The notes: generated by a model from the sequence alone, not told the origin. Shown: positions 25,304 to 34,862, counted from the first letter of the stretch. The stretch is 64,000 nucleotides of DNA from Pseudomonas sp. MH9.2 (GCF_034353875.1 NZ_CP133784.1:1364001-1428000), one strand, 5' to 3'. A program made the numbers and translations.

Positions 25304-26182
25304 TTAAACCAATACGCCGGACTGGCGCAGGGCCTGACGCAGCGGTTCGTGGCAAGGCTCGCTGAGCCAGGTGAGCGGCAGACGAATACCGTCTGGTATC
25401 AAGCCCATCTCATGCAGCGCCCATTTCACGGGAATAGGGTTGGACTCAATAAACAGGGTTTTATTGAGCGGCATCAGTTTTTCGTGAATCGCCCGCGCCG
25501 TGACTGCATCGCCACGCATGGCCGCCGCACACAGATCACTCATGGCACGCGGAGCCACGTTAGCGGTCACCGAGATATTGCCTTTACCGCCCAACAACAT
25601 CAGTTCGACCGCCGTGGCGTCATCACCGGAGTACACCAGAAAGTCGCTGCTGACGCGTGCAAGGATGTCTTTGGCGCGCTGCAGATCGCCTGTGGCTTCC
25701 TTGATGCCGATGATGTTCGGCACTGTGGACAAGCGCACGGCGGTGTCCGCCAGCATGTCGCACGCCGTACGGCCTGGGACGTTGTAAAGGATCTGCGGGA
25801 TGTCGACCGCTTCGGCGATGAACTTGAAGTGCTGATACAGCCCTTCTTGCGTCGGTTTATTGTAATAAGGCGTTACCAGCAGGCACGCGTCGGCGCCAGC
25901 GTTTTTCGCATTATTGGTCAGCTCGACCGCTTCGCGAGTGGAGTTCGCGCCTGTACCCGCTATGACCGGGATACGCCCTGCAACCTGGGCTACCACGCGA
26001 CGAATCACTTCGATGTGCTCGCTGACGTCGAGTGTGGCCGACTCACCAGTGGTGCCGACCGCCACAATGGCGTTGGTGCCCTCTTGCAGGTGGAAGTCCA
26101 CCAGTTTGCTCAGGCTGTCCCAGTCGAGACGACCATTTGCATCCATGGGTGTGACCAGTGCCACCATACTGCCCGCAATCAT
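25304..26182 (-). CDS. dapA: 4-hydroxy-tetrahydrodipicolinate synthase
   Basis: A 292-residue class I aldolase-fold enzyme condensing pyruvate with aspartate semialdehyde, the first committed step of lysine and diaminopimelate synthesis. Key residues are visible: GTTGESATL (pyruvate carboxylate binding), [14 protein letters not shown] with the catalytic Tyr, YNVPGRT, and the Schiff-base Lys in IGIKEATGD. The ATG at 26182 has AGGAG 7 bases upstream and matches the E. coli N-terminus. It is the first gene of the bamC-MBL-purC run and divergent from gcvR. Confidence 0.98.
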   Translation of the reverse strand: MIAGSMVALVTPMDANGRLDWDSLSKLVDFHLQEGTNAIVAVGTTGESATLDVSEHIEVIRRVVAQVAGRIPVIAGTGANSTREAVELTNNAKNAGADACLLVTPYYNKPTQEGLYQHFKFIAEAVDIPQILYNVPGRTACDMLADTAVRLSTVPNIIGIKEATGDLQRAKDILARVSSDFLVYSGDDATAVELMLLGGKGNISVTANVAPRAMSDLCAAAMRGDAVTARAIHEKLMPLNKTLFIESNPIPVKWALHEMGLIPDGIRLPLTWLSEPCHEPLRQALRQSGVLV

Positions 26183-26508
26183 GCAACCGCTCCTGCCGGA
26201 AAAAGAGAGCGGTAATGGTACTGGCGCTATCAGCCTTGTACAAGCGAAGTACCATGCTACGAGCATTCCCCTGAGCGATGCTTTTCGCTACCCTTCTGTC
26301 TTTGGTCGGTACTGGTCACCTGCGAAGCGTATTCAATCAGTCGATTTTGCCGCCAGAACCCATGCTCCAGCGTCGTCGCAACCTCCCATGGCTTAGCCAT
26401 GAGGGCAAGCAGCGTCGGGGCTCGGGTCGAGGTTAGGGGCGAAGAGGCTGTCGAATCGGCCGTGCAAGCCAACGTATGTACTGACCGCTCATCGCTTAGG
26501 AATGTTGC
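26183..26508. other. Divergent promoter region, dapA / gcvR
   Basis: A 326-base gap between divergent genes. Both promoters must lie here. No convincing gene, tRNA or strong hairpin was seen; a plus-strand frame running into this region is the shadow of dapA. Confidence 0.45.
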
Positions 26509-27072
26509 ATGTCGTCCATCCCCACAGTTCGCGAACAATTCCTTGTCATCAGTGCCCTTGGCGCAAACCCAATGGAGCTGACCAACGTGCTGTGCCGCGC
26601 CAGTCATGAAAACCGCTGCTCAGTGGTGAGTTCACGTCTGACTCGTCACGGCGAATGCAGCGCGCTGATTCTTCAGGTTTCAGGCAACTGGGATGCATTG
26701 GCTCGCCTGGAAACGACCCTGTCCAGCCTGTCGAAGAAACACGCCTTCACCGTCAGCGTCGTGCGTAGCGCCAGCCTCGAAACCCGTCCTGAGGCCCTGC
26801 CTTATGTGGCTTACGTCAGCTCGGTCTATCGCCCGGATATCATTAATGAGCTTTGCCAGTTTTTCATCGACCATAACGTCGAACTGGAAAATCTCATCTG
26901 CGATACGTATCAGGCGCCTCAGACAGGCGGCACCATGCTCAATGCGACCTTCACCGTCACATTGCCTGCCGGTATCCAGATCAGCTGGTTGCGTGATCAG
27001 TTCCTCGATTTCGCCGATGCATTGAATCTCGATGCGCTGATCGAACCTTGGCGCCCACAAGCTCCCATGTAA
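26509..27072 (+). CDS. gcvR: Glycine cleavage system transcriptional repressor-like protein
   Basis: A 187-residue protein with two tandem ACT domains (about residues 8-85 and 92-175), the layout of GcvR, which in E. coli binds GcvA and represses the glycine cleavage genes when glycine is low. The first ACT begins FLVISALGANPMELTNVLCR and the second VAYVSSVYRPDIINELCQF. It has no DNA-binding motif, as expected. TTAGGA precedes the ATG. It is 10 bases upstream of bcp and in the same direction, an arrangement shared with E. coli and P. aeruginosa. The target in Pseudomonas is inferred, not shown. Confidence 0.9.
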   Translation: MSSIPTVREQFLVISALGANPMELTNVLCRASHENRCSVVSSRLTRHGECSALILQVSGNWDALARLETTLSSLSKKHAFTVSVVRSASLETRPEALPYVAYVSSVYRPDIINELCQFFIDHNVELENLICDTYQAPQTGGTMLNATFTVTLPAGIQISWLRDQFLDFADALNLDALIEPWRPQAPM

Positions 27073-27082
27073 GGAAACACTA

Positions 27083-27556
27083 ATGGCCGTCGCCCTAGAC
27101 CAACCTGTCGCCGACTTTCAGGCGCAGGCCACCAGCGGACAGACCATCAGTCTGGCCGGGCTCAAGGGCCAGCAGGTGGTGATTTATTTTTACCCCAAAG
27201 ACAGTACGCCGGGCTGCACCACAGAGGGTCAGGGGTTTCGTGATCAGCACGCCGCGTTCGAAGCGGCCAACACCGTGGTGTTCGGCGTCTCACGCGACAG
27301 CTTGAAATCTCATGAGAACTTCAAGCTCAAGCAGGCGTTCTCGTTCGAATTGATTTCGGACAAGGACGAAACCCTGTGCAGACTGTTCGATGTGATCAAA
27401 CTGAAAAAACTCTACGGCAAAGAATACCTTGGTGTAGATCGCAGTACGTTTTTGATCGACAAAGACGGCGTACTACGCCAAGAGTGGCGCGGCGTGAAAG
27501 TACCTGGCCATGTAGCTGCGGTGCTTGAACAAGCCCAACGGTTGAATAACAGCTGA
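27083..27556 (+). CDS. bcp: Thioredoxin-dependent peroxiredoxin, Bcp/PrxQ type
   Basis: A 157-residue thiol peroxidase that reduces hydrogen peroxide and organic hydroperoxides. The active-site motif is YPKDSTPGCTTEGQGFRD, with peroxidatic Cys45. The resolving Cys found five residues on in E. coli Bcp (Cys50) is Gln50 here (codon 27230-27232, CAG). The only other Cys is Cys99 (DETLCRLFD). The enzyme is thus a 1-Cys type or uses a different resolving Cys. The rest of the thioredoxin fold is complete. AAGGA lies 7 bases before the ATG. Likely co-transcribed with gcvR. Confidence 0.96.
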   Translation: MAVALDQPVADFQAQATSGQTISLAGLKGQQVVIYFYPKDSTPGCTTEGQGFRDQHAAFEAANTVVFGVSRDSLKSHENFKLKQAFSFELISDKDETLCRLFDVIKLKKLYGKEYLGVDRSTFLIDKDGVLRQEWRGVKVPGHVAAVLEQAQRLNNS

Positions 27557-27623
27557 TTGCCGCAGAAGACATTCGCTGCCAGCACACATTGAAGTAGCTT
27601 GCAGCGAAAGCGTCACCGCCCCC

Positions 27624-28694
27624 TTACAACAGCGGCGACACAGTAGGCTCTTTGCGCGGCCAGGCATCGATCACAGCCTTGAACAGGGTAGCCAGCGGAA
27701 TCGCAAAGAACACGCCCCAGAAGCCCCACAGCCCGCCAAACAGCAACACGGCGCAGATGATCGCGACCGGGTGCAGGTTGACCGCCTCGGAAAACAGCAG
27801 CGGCACCAGCACATTGCCATCAAGCGTCTGGATCACGCCGTAGGCCGTCATCAGGTAAATGAACTGATCACTCCAACCCCATTGGAACAAGGCGATTAAC
27901 GCGACCGGTACTGTAACCACCACCGCACCGACATAGGGCACCACCACCGACACACCCACCAACATCGCCAACAAGGCCGCATAATTGAGCCCCAGCGCGA
28001 CGAACGCTATGTACGTGACACCTCCGCAGACGAATATCTCGATCACCTTGCCGCGAATGTAATTGGCGATCTGCCTGTTCATTTCCTGAGCCACTCGGGT
28101 AATGAGGGCCCGTTCACGCGGCAGATAACCACGAAACCAGCTTCCGATCATGTTGCGATCTTTGAGGAAGAAGAACACCAGGATCGGCACCAATACCAGG
28201 TAGATCATGATGTTGACCAACAAAGGCAGGCTAGAAAGCGAGAATGTCAGCGCCCACTGACCGAACTTGCCGATTTCACCGCGCGCAACCTCGATAGCCT
28301 GGAGCACCTGTTCATCCGAGACCAGATGAGGATAACGCTCTGGCAGTAACAGCAGCAGCGATTGCCACTTGGCGAGCATGCCCGGCAACTCATTGAACAG
28401 GGTGATCAATTGATGCCAGAGCAACGGCACCAACACCAACAAAAACACCAGCAGCACGCCCATGAACAACGCGAATACCAGCCCGACAGCGAACAGTTCC
28501 GGCACGCGCAGACGCACCAGAAAGTTGACCACGCCCTGCATCAGAAATGCCAGCACCATCCCCGCCAACACCGGCGCAAGCATGCCGCCGAGCGTCAGAA
28601 CGGCCGTGAACGCCACAAATAACAATACCGCCAACACCACAGCCTCCTCATCGGAGAAGTAGCGCTGCATCCAGTCGCGTAGCACTTTGAACAT
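27624..28694 (-). CDS. AI-2E/PerM-family membrane transporter
   Basis: A 356-residue polytopic inner-membrane protein of the AI-2E transporter (PerM/YfgO) family, with seven to eight hydrophobic helices, two in the first 70 residues and a cluster after residue 145. Conserved family segments are VPILVFFFLKDR, GVSVVVPYVGAVVVTVPVAL and GNVLVPLLFSEAVNLHPVAII. Members export small molecules or act as Na+/H+ antiporters; the substrate here is unknown. The ATG at 28694 has AAGGA upstream and is preferred to a TTG one codon earlier. It lies 66 bases downstream of the TusA-like gene on the same strand. Confidence 0.92.
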   Translation of the reverse strand: MFKVLRDWMQRYFSDEEAVVLAVLLFVAFTAVLTLGGMLAPVLAGMVLAFLMQGVVNFLVRLRVPELFAVGLVFALFMGVLLVFLLVLVPLLWHQLITLFNELPGMLAKWQSLLLLLPERYPHLVSDEQVLQAIEVARGEIGKFGQWALTFSLSSLPLLVNIMIYLVLVPILVFFFLKDRNMIGSWFRGYLPRERALITRVAQEMNRQIANYIRGKVIEIFVCGGVTYIAFVALGLNYAALLAMLVGVSVVVPYVGAVVVTVPVALIALFQWGWSDQFIYLMTAYGVIQTLDGNVLVPLLFSEAVNLHPVAIICAVLLFGGLWGFWGVFFAIPLATLFKAVIDAWPRKEPTVSPLL

Positions 28695-28760
28695 CAAGAA
28701 TCCTTCAGGCAGTCATCATGGGTAACAATCAATCGCACAACGATTTGACTGCGGGAATCA

Positions 28761-29012
28761 TCAGGCTTTACGTAACCAGTAGCGATAAACCCCGACTTCA
28801 ACCTCCTCGCGGAGCAAGGTATGGCCTGCAAGCCGGGCAAAAGTTCGGAAATCGCGCTGAGAACCGGCATCAGTCGCGGTGACTTTAAGGATCGCGCCAC
28901 TGGCCAGGCGATTAAGCTCCAGCTTGGCCTTGAGCAGCGGCAGCGGACAATTCAGCCCACTGGCGTCGAGTTCAGCGTCACAGGCCTCGGGCCGCTCTAC
29001 AGCGTCAGACAT
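28761..29012 (-). CDS. TusA-like sulfurtransferase
   Basis: An 83-residue protein with the TusA fold and its hallmark CPLPLLKAKLEL helix (active Cys near residue 22). TusA proteins pass persulfide sulfur between carriers. The position beside bepA, an AI-2E permease and bcp matches PA1006 of P. aeruginosa, a TusA-like protein linked there to molybdenum homeostasis and nitrate respiration, rather than canonical tRNA-thiolation TusA. I start at MSDAVERPEAC (29012) since the longer reading lacks homology. It is divergent from bepA. Confidence 0.9.
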   Translation of the reverse strand: MSDAVERPEACDAELDASGLNCPLPLLKAKLELNRLASGAILKVTATDAGSQRDFRTFARLAGHTLLREEVEVGVYRYWLRKA

Positions 29013-29165
29013 TGTTTCTCTCCAGACAGGCACATCGGATCGCGTTATGGCCGTCAAATAACGACGACGGATGTTTCGTACACAATTGCAAGAATACCCC
29101 ACTCTGGTCAGCAAGCCATTGAGCCAGCTACAGTAAGGGTTCTTTGATTGCCTAGAGCTCTGTGC

Positions 29166-30599
29166 ATGAAATTTTTGCGCCCTACCTTGTTGACGCTCGC
29201 GTGCCTGCTCGCCTCGCCGAGTTTCGCCGACGACCTGCCGTCACTCGGCGACGCCAGCTCTGCCATCGTCTCTCCACAACAAGAACATCAACTGGGCCGC
29301 GCATGGCTGAGCCTGCTGCGCGGCCAGGTCCCGCAACTGTCCGACCCACAGCTTAAGGATTTCGTCGAGACAACGGTCTATCGACTCGCCGAAACCAGTC
29401 AACTGCAGGATCGACGCCTGGAATTCATCCTGATCAATAGTCGGGAGCTGAACGCATTTGCCGCGCCAGGCGGAATTGTCGGGGTCAACGGCGGATTATT
29501 CCTCAATGCCCAGTCCGAAGCCGAGTATGCTGCGGTACTGGCCCACGAACTGGCTCACTTGTCTCAACGGCACTTCGCTCGCGGCATCGAAGCACAACAA
29601 CACATGCAGGTTCCTGTCCTTGCCGCCATGCTCGCAGGGATTGTTATCGCAGCCGCAGGCGCGGGTGACGCAGGCATCGCAACGATCATGGGCTCGCAGG
29701 CGGCAGCAATCCAGGAGCAGCAGCGCTTCTCGCGGCAAAACGAGCAAGAGGCCGACCGCATCGGCATCATCAATCTGCAAAAGGCCGGTTATGACCCTCG
29801 CGCGATGCCGAGCATGTTCGAACGACTGATGCGACAGTACCGCTTCGATGCCAAACCGCCCGAATTTCTGCTGACTCACCCGGTCACAGAATCGCGTATT
29901 GCCGACACCCGCAACCGTGCCGAACAGGAAAAAACCGGCGGCAAAGAAGACAGCCTTCGCTATCAACTGATGCGAGCGCGCGTTGCGCTTTTCTATGAAG
30001 AGACGCCAGGGATCGCTGCAAAACGTTTCCGCGCCCAGCTCGACGAAAATCCAAAATCCGAGGCCGCACGCTACGGCCTGGCGATTGCCCAGATCAAAGC
30101 AGGCCAACTCAACGAGGCGCGGGAAAATCTCAAGCCGCTATTGGCTAAAGACCCGAACGACATTACCTACAACCTGGCGCAGATTGATCTGGACGTCACA
30201 AATAATCGAATGGCCGACGCCAAACAGCGGGCTGACCGGATGCTGGCGCTGTACCAGGACAATTATCCGCTGAATCAGGTTCACGTTGATTTGCTGCTCA
30301 AGCAAAACCACCCTGCCGATGCCGGAAAAGCGCTTGAAGTGTTATTGAAGGCGCGCCCTGCTGACCCTGACATCTGGAACCTCGTTGCAGACACACGCGG
30401 CCTGTCCGGCGACATGGTTGGCTCGAGCCAGGCACGCGCAGAATTTTTCGCACTGACTGGCGATTACAAGCAGGCCCTGCAGCAACTGGAGTTCGCCAAG
30501 CGTCGCTCGAACAACAACTTCCAGCTAGCGTCGCGCATCGACGCCCGGCAGAAGGAGTTGATCGAACAGGAGCGGATGCTCAAGGAAATGATGAACTAG
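29166..30599 (+). CDS. bepA: Periplasmic M48 metalloprotease/chaperone BepA
   Basis: A 477-residue periplasmic protein that helps assemble LptD and degrades stalled outer-membrane proteins. The signal peptide is MKFLRPTLLTLACLLASPSFA. The M48 zinc protease domain (about residues 35-260) has HELAHLSQRH as HExxH and the third ligand in QNEQEADRIGI. A TPR-rich C-terminal half (about 290-470) follows, the part that docks onto BAM. The ATG at 29166 is chosen since it opens the signal peptide. A terminator follows. It acts on the same process as BamC, encoded about 4 kb away. Confidence 0.94.
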   Translation: MKFLRPTLLTLACLLASPSFADDLPSLGDASSAIVSPQQEHQLGRAWLSLLRGQVPQLSDPQLKDFVETTVYRLAETSQLQDRRLEFILINSRELNAFAAPGGIVGVNGGLFLNAQSEAEYAAVLAHELAHLSQRHFARGIEAQQHMQVPVLAAMLAGIVIAAAGAGDAGIATIMGSQAAAIQEQQRFSRQNEQEADRIGIINLQKAGYDPRAMPSMFERLMRQYRFDAKPPEFLLTHPVTESRIADTRNRAEQEKTGGKEDSLRYQLMRARVALFYEETPGIAAKRFRAQLDENPKSEAARYGLAIAQIKAGQLNEARENLKPLLAKDPNDITYNLAQIDLDVTNNRMADAKQRADRMLALYQDNYPLNQVHVDLLLKQNHPADAGKALEVLLKARPADPDIWNLVADTRGLSGDMVGSSQARAEFFALTGDYKQALQQLEFAKRRSNNNFQLASRIDARQKELIEQERMLKEMMN

Positions 30600-30620
30600 G
30601 TACGATTTTCTGCCCGATTC

Positions 30621-30653
30621 AAAAAGCCCGACTCAATGGTCGGGCTTTTTTTT
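30621..30653. terminator. Bidirectional terminator between bepA and nadA
   Basis: A perfect 12-bp stem, AAAAAGCCCGAC (30621-30632) with GTCGGGCTTTTT (30639-30650), a six-base loop, and T-runs on both strands. It separates two convergent genes. Confidence 0.93.
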
Positions 30654-30679
30654 GCACTCTGACTTGTCCTGACTCAGGA

Positions 30680-31738
30680 TCAGGCATTACCAGACAGCTT
30701 CAAGCGTGCTGCATGCGTGAAGTCCAGCATGCGCTGCAGAGGCTTCAAGGCACGCGGAATCAATGCGGGGTCGACGAAAACCTCGTTAGAGCCTTCGCGG
30801 AGACACTGCAAGGTGCGCTCAAGGGTGTTCATCGCCATCCAGGGGCAATGCGCGCAACTGCGGCACGCAGCACCCTCACCGGCCGTTGGCGCTTCGACAA
30901 AAACTTTGTCGGGGCACAACTGCTGCATCTTGTAGAAAATGCCGCGATCAGTCGCAACGATAAACATTTTGTTCGGCAACGTTTGCGCGGCTTTGATCAA
31001 CTGGCTTGTCGAACCGACGGCATCAGCCAAATCGATCACGGCCTCCGGCGATTCGGGGTGGACCAAAATCGCGGCCTCCGGATACAGCGCTTTCATGTCG
31101 GCCAGCTGCTTGGATTTGAACTCTTCGTGAACGATGCAAGCACCGTCCCATAGCAGCATGTCGGCACCGGTTTCCCGTTGAATATAACGCCCCAGATGCT
31201 TGTCTGGCGCCCAAATGATCTTTTCGCCGTTATCCATCAGGCTTTCGACAATTTCCAACGCACAACTCGAGGTCACTACCCAGTCTGCACGGGCTTTGAC
31301 CGCAGCCGACGTATTGGCATACACCACCACAGTGCGCTCGGGGTGCTGATCGCAGAACGCCGAGAACTCATCGACCGGGCAACCCAGGTCCAGGGAGCAC
31401 GTAGCTTCCAGCGTCGGCATCAGCACACGCTTTTCCGGATTGAGGATTTTTGCCGTCTCGCCCATGAAGCGCACACCTGCGACCAGCACGGTTTTCGCCG
31501 AATGCTGGTTACTGAAACGCGCCATCTCCAGCGAGTCGGACACGCAGCCGCCGGTCTCTTCAGCCAGAGCCTGGATAACGGGGTCACAGTAGTAGTGGGC
31601 AACCAGCACCGCGTCTTGCGCTTTCAACTCGGCAGCAATCGCGGCACGGTAAAAAGCCTCTTCTTCAACGCTCAGTACTTTCGGCTGCTTGGCATCTAGA
31701 TGGGCCTGGACCAGAAGCCGTTCTGAAATCTGCGTCAT
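30680..31738 (-). CDS. nadA: Quinolinate synthase A
   Basis: A 352-residue [4Fe-4S] enzyme that condenses iminoaspartate with dihydroxyacetone phosphate to quinolinate in NAD synthesis. The family's three cluster Cys lie in [23 protein letters not shown] and [10 protein letters not shown]. The substrate-binding segments [10 protein letters not shown] and [10 protein letters not shown] are also present. Length and start ([17 protein letters not shown]) fit Pseudomonas NadA. It lies 126 bases downstream of tRNA-Lys on the same strand, with a terminator between, so it has its own promoter. Confidence 0.98.
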   Translation of the reverse strand: MTQISERLLVQAHLDAKQPKVLSVEEEAFYRAAIAAELKAQDAVLVAHYYCDPVIQALAEETGGCVSDSLEMARFSNQHSAKTVLVAGVRFMGETAKILNPEKRVLMPTLEATCSLDLGCPVDEFSAFCDQHPERTVVVYANTSAAVKARADWVVTSSCALEIVESLMDNGEKIIWAPDKHLGRYIQRETGADMLLWDGACIVHEEFKSKQLADMKALYPEAAILVHPESPEAVIDLADAVGSTSQLIKAAQTLPNKMFIVATDRGIFYKMQQLCPDKVFVEAPTAGEGAACRSCAHCPWMAMNTLERTLQCLREGSNEVFVDPALIPRALKPLQRMLDFTHAARLKLSGNA

Positions 31739-31797
31739 GTTCGCTGGACCTCAATGCGCTTGTGCGCGGATATCGAGTGTACACCTGAAAAAGACGC

Positions 31798-31842
31798 AAA
31801 AAAAAAGCCGGAAATCCTCATTTTCATGGGCCTTCCAGCTTT
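31798..31842 (-). terminator. Terminator of the tRNA-Lys gene
   Basis: On the minus strand, AAAGCTGGAA pairs with TTCCGGCTTT (one mismatch) and a run of ten T residues follows. It lies 23 bases past the tRNA 3' end. Confidence 0.7.
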
Positions 31843-31864
31843 ATAAATACGTCGACATAAAAAA

Positions 31865-31940
31865 TGGTGGGTCGTGTGGGATTCGAACCTACGACCAATT
31901 GGTTAAAAGCCAACTGCTCTACCAACTGAGCTAACGACCC
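31865..31940 (-). tRNA. tRNA-Lys (anticodon TTT)
   Basis: A 76-base tRNA with encoded CCA. On the minus strand the acceptor stem is GGGTCGT/ACGACCC, the D-arm GCTCAGTTGGTAGAGC, the anticodon loop CTTTTAA (TTT) and the T-arm has GGTTCGAATCC. Standard invariant bases are in place. A good promoter lies 12 bases upstream and a terminator follows. Confidence 0.98.
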
Positions 31941-31952
31941 GACGTGGTGCGT

Positions 31953-31980
31953 ATATTACTGATTTCTATGATTAATTCAA
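31953..31980 (-). promoter_or_regulatory. Sigma-70 promoter of tRNA-Lys
   Basis: On the minus strand TTGAAT (31980-31975) and TAATAT (31958-31953) are separated by 16 bases. The -10 box ends 12 bases before the first tRNA base, a normal distance for a stable-RNA promoter. Confidence 0.65.
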
Positions 31981-31998
31981 CACCTATCTGAATTTAAA

Positions 31999-32673
31999 TC
32001 AAAAATAACGCGTTGGGTCGGTTACACCAGCCGCTACAAAGCCCTCTGCGCGCAGGCGGCAGCTGTCACATTTGCCGCATGCACGGCCCTGATCATCGGC
32101 CTGATAGCAGGAAACAGTGAGCCCGTAATCGACGCCCAGACGCATGCCAGCCTTGACGATGTCGGCCTTGCTCAAGTTTTGCAGTGGCGCTCGAATAGTG
32201 AAGCCCTGCCCTTCCACGCCCGCCTTGGTTGCTAAATTGGCCAGGCGCTCAAATGCTTCGATAAACTCGGGACGGCAGTCTGGATAACCGGAATAATCCA
32301 CTGCGTTGACGCCGATAAAGATATCCCGCGCGCCCAACACTTCAGCCCAACCGAGTGCCAGCGAAAGAAAAACCGTATTACGTGCTGGCACGTAAGTCAC
32401 CGGGATACCTTCGCCAGGGGATTCAGGCACGGCGATGGAGCTGTCCGTCAACGCGGACCCCCCGATACCGTTCAGATCAAGACCGACAACCTTGTGCTCA
32501 ACCACACCCAGATCGCGAGCGACGCGCGCTGCTGCATCCAGCTCGGCACGGTGACGCTGACCGTAGTCGAAACTCATGGTGTAGCAGGTGTAGCCATCAG
32601 CAAGCGCCATCGCTACCACGGTGGCCGAGTCCAGGCCACCGGACAATAGAATTACTGCTCTTTTCTCAGTCAT
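31999..32673 (-). CDS. queC: 7-cyano-7-deazaguanine synthase
   Basis: A 224-residue enzyme that turns 7-carboxy-7-deazaguanine into preQ0 with ATP and ammonia, a step in queuosine tRNA modification. The PP-loop ATPase motif [18 protein letters not shown] opens the protein, and the zinc-binding CxxxxxxxxCxxCxxC cluster is in [18 protein letters not shown] near the end. I use the ATG at 32673, which gives the common Pseudomonas start [13 protein letters not shown]; in-frame ATGs at 32688 and 32706 also exist. It follows queE by 16 bases. Confidence 0.96.
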   Translation of the reverse strand: MTEKRAVILLSGGLDSATVVAMALADGYTCYTMSFDYGQRHRAELDAAARVARDLGVVEHKVVGLDLNGIGGSALTDSSIAVPESPGEGIPVTYVPARNTVFLSLALGWAEVLGARDIFIGVNAVDYSGYPDCRPEFIEAFERLANLATKAGVEGQGFTIRAPLQNLSKADIVKAGMRLGVDYGLTVSCYQADDQGRACGKCDSCRLRAEGFVAAGVTDPTRYF

Positions 32674-32689
32674 CTGTAATTCACTCATA

Positions 32690-33337
32690 TCAGCGTCCCG
32701 GCTCATCGTCCCAGAGGAGTTTATGCAGCTGCATTTGCAAGCGTACCGGCAGGTTGTCCGCCACGATCCAGTCAGCCAGGTCCCGCGCTTTCAACTCATG
32801 ATGGCTCGGAGAGAACAATACCTCGCCGGCTCGCCGGTCCAGGCCGTACTGAATCAGCTTGGACACCGCCCAGTCGTAGTCTTCTCGGGAACAGAGCACA
32901 AACTTGACCTGATCGTTGGGCGTCAACAGCTCGATGTTCTCATAACGATTGCGCCCGACCTCTTTGGAGCCCGGTGTTTTCAGATCGACAACACGACTGA
33001 CACGCGGATCGACCGCCGAGATATCCAGAGCGCCACTGGTTTCCAGTGACACTTCATAGCCGGCGTCACACAGACGCTTGAGCAGAGGGATTGCATTGGG
33101 CTGGGCCAAGGGTTCACCACCCGTCACGCATACATAGCGCGGACGGTAAGCGGCTACTTGTTCGAGGATCGCATCGAGGGTCTGAATGCTGCCGCCACTG
33201 AACGCGTAGGCGCTGTCGCAATACTGACAACGCAACGGGCAGCCAGTAAGACGCACAAAAACAGTGGGCAAGCCCGCAGTGCGCGTTTCACCCTGCAGCG
33301 AGTAAAAAACTTCGGTGATTCGTAATGTGTCTTGCAT
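32690..33337 (-). CDS. queE: 7-carboxy-7-deazaguanine synthase
   Basis: A 215-residue radical-SAM enzyme that converts carboxytetrahydropterin to 7-carboxy-7-deazaguanine in queuosine synthesis. The [4Fe-4S] cluster motif is [12 protein letters not shown] (CxxxCxxC, about residues 32-39), with SAM contacts in [11 protein letters not shown] and [11 protein letters not shown] prefer the ATG at 33337 ([17 protein letters not shown]) to one three codons earlier. It forms a two-gene unit with queC, downstream of the Tol-Pal run but behind a terminator. Confidence 0.96.
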   Translation of the reverse strand: MQDTLRITEVFYSLQGETRTAGLPTVFVRLTGCPLRCQYCDSAYAFSGGSIQTLDAILEQVAAYRPRYVCVTGGEPLAQPNAIPLLKRLCDAGYEVSLETSGALDISAVDPRVSRVVDLKTPGSKEVGRNRYENIELLTPNDQVKFVLCSREDYDWAVSKLIQYGLDRRAGEVLFSPSHHELKARDLADWIVADNLPVRLQMQLHKLLWDDEPGR

Positions 33338-33460
33338 ATGAGCCACGGGCGTAACAGCTAAACAGGCCGTCCGCCTCCGTTAGGCACTTCAAGGAACCTG
33401 CATGCGCATGATTCAGGGAAGCGAATGTATTGCCGGAATTTCGGGTGCGGAATTCTAACA

Positions 33461-33487
33461 AGAAAGCCGCGACAAGCGCGGCTTTCT
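33461..33487 (-). terminator. Terminator of the Tol-Pal run
   Basis: A perfect 11-bp stem: AGAAAGCCGCG (33461-33471) with CGCGGCTTTCT (33477-33487) and a five-base loop; on the minus strand TTTCTTG follows. It lies 41 bases after the cpoB stop and separates the run from queE-queC. Confidence 0.85.
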
Positions 33488-33527
33488 TTAACAGAACAGG
33501 TGTCAGTGACCTCTGACGATACGCATA

Positions 33528-34355
33528 TCACATGCGTTGCAGATCCCGCTGAGCCAACTGTGCAGCCGACGTACCCGGATATTGGGAGACAACCTGCTGC
33601 AAAATGCCTTTTACCTTATCGGTATGACCGAGACGACGCTCAACATCTGCAAGCTTATAGAGCGAGTCCGGGACTTTGGCATGCTTGGGGTACAGCTGAC
33701 TGACCTTGGCGAAGGCTTGACCGGCACCTTGCAGATCACCTTTGGCCAAGTTCACTTCGCCCAACCAGTACTGGGCGTTGCCCGCATATTGGCTGTTCGG
33801 GTATTTGCGCAGGAAAGCCGCGAACGCCTGACTGGCTTTGTCGAAATCCTTGGCCTTGATCAGATCGAAGGCAGCGTCGTAATAGACCTTTTCCTTCGCC
33901 GGATCACCCGGTTCCGCATTTGCCGCAGGAGCCTGACTTGCAGGCGCCGCAGGCGTACCACCGGCATTTATATCGCCGCTGGCTTGAGAATTATTGGTAG
34001 CTGCTGCGGGCGCACCGCCAGCTCCAGTTCCAGCGCTAATGCGCTGATCGAGTTCCTGATAACGCTCCAGTGCTTCCTGCTTCATGCGCTGGATATCGTT
34101 TTGCTGAACCTCGACAGTACCGCGCAACCGCGCGATTTCGTCCTGCATTTGTTGCAACTGCATGAACAGCTGACCCTGTGCCGAGGCAGGGGCCGTAACC
34201 CCTCCCCCGGCATAGGCGCCGGACGTGCCATAACCCGCTGGCGGATAACTGCTGCTACCAGAGCCAGAATTGTCATCTACCACAGGAACCGCACCCCACG
34301 CAAAAAGCGGAAGGGTGAGAGTCAAAACGGCTAAAGCACGACGGCACGTTCGCAT
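33528..34355 (-). CDS. cpoB: Tol-Pal system coordinator CpoB (YbgF)
   Basis: A 275-residue periplasmic protein that links outer-membrane constriction with peptidoglycan synthesis at the septum in E. coli. It has a signal peptide (MRTCRRALAVLTLTLPLFAWGA), a low-complexity Gly/Ser/Tyr stretch, a trimeric coiled coil (about residues 62-105, LFMQLQQMQDEIARLRGTVE), an Ala/Pro/Gly linker, and three TPR repeats (about 155-270, starting YYDAAFDLIKAKDFDKASQAF). The start lies 6 bases after pal and has no clear Shine-Dalgarno, so it is probably translated by reinitiation. Confidence 0.96.
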   Translation of the reverse strand: MRTCRRALAVLTLTLPLFAWGAVPVVDDNSGSGSSSYPPAGYGTSGAYAGGGVTAPASAQGQLFMQLQQMQDEIARLRGTVEVQQNDIQRMKQEALERYQELDQRISAGTGAGGAPAAATNNSQASGDINAGGTPAAPASQAPAANAEPGDPAKEKVYYDAAFDLIKAKDFDKASQAFAAFLRKYPNSQYAGNAQYWLGEVNLAKGDLQGAGQAFAKVSQLYPKHAKVPDSLYKLADVERRLGHTDKVKGILQQVVSQYPGTSAAQLAQRDLQRM

Positions 34356-34361
34356 GTCAAA

Positions 34362-34862
34362 TTACTTACGCAGTTCGACGCGACGGTTTTGAGCCCAGGA
34401 CTGCTCGTCGTTGCCGGTAGCAACTGGACGCTCTTCGCCATAGGAAACCAATTCCAGCTGAGCTGGGGAAACACCTTGCAGTACCAGGTAACGCTGAACG
34501 GCTTTCGCACGACGCTCGCCCAGTGCCATGTTGTACTCACGAGTACCACGTTCGTCGGTGTTGCCTTCCAGAACGACGCGAGCGCCATTGGCTTTCAGGT
34601 CTTTAGCGTGAACATCCAGAGCGCGCATGGCTTCTGGCTTCAGGTCCGAGCTATCGTATTCGAAGTAGAAGGTGGTGATTGCGCGCAGAGCAGCTTCTTC
34701 GCTCAGGCTGCCATCAACAGCGCCAGTGTTAGCGCCGTAACCAGCGTTTGGATCTACAGCAGCGCCTGTACCGGCATTATCGCCGCCTTTGGACGAGCAA
34801 CCTACAGCTACAGCCATGGCCAGAGCCAGCGCAGCAAATTTACCAAACTTCAGCATTTCCAT
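34362..34862 (-). CDS. pal: Peptidoglycan-associated lipoprotein (OprL)
   Basis: A 166-residue outer-membrane lipoprotein that binds peptidoglycan and TolB. The lipoprotein signal is [22 protein letters not shown] (lipid Cys at residue 22). The OmpA-like domain (about residues 60-166) has [34 protein letters not shown] with the diaminopimelate-binding Asp and Arg, and [16 protein letters not shown] lies 8 bases upstream of the ATG. It begins 52 bases after tolB, the longest gap in this run, which could hold an internal promoter. Confidence 0.98.
   Translation of the reverse strand: MEMLKFGKFAALALAMAVAVGCSSKGGDNAGTGAAVDPNAGYGANTGAVDGSLSEEAALRAITTFYFEYDSSDLKPEAMRALDVHAKDLKANGARVVLEGNTDERGTREYNMALGERRAKAVQRYLVLQGVSPAQLELVSYGEERPVATGNDEQSWAQNRRVELRK

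Noticed and set aside
25259..26215. A 318-codon plus-strand frame over dapA
   Set aside because: Shadow of dapA, lacking any family motif.
31865..31940. tRNA-Lys as an integration site
   Set aside because: Both flanks are core genes (nadA and queC) in their usual order and no att duplicate is seen.
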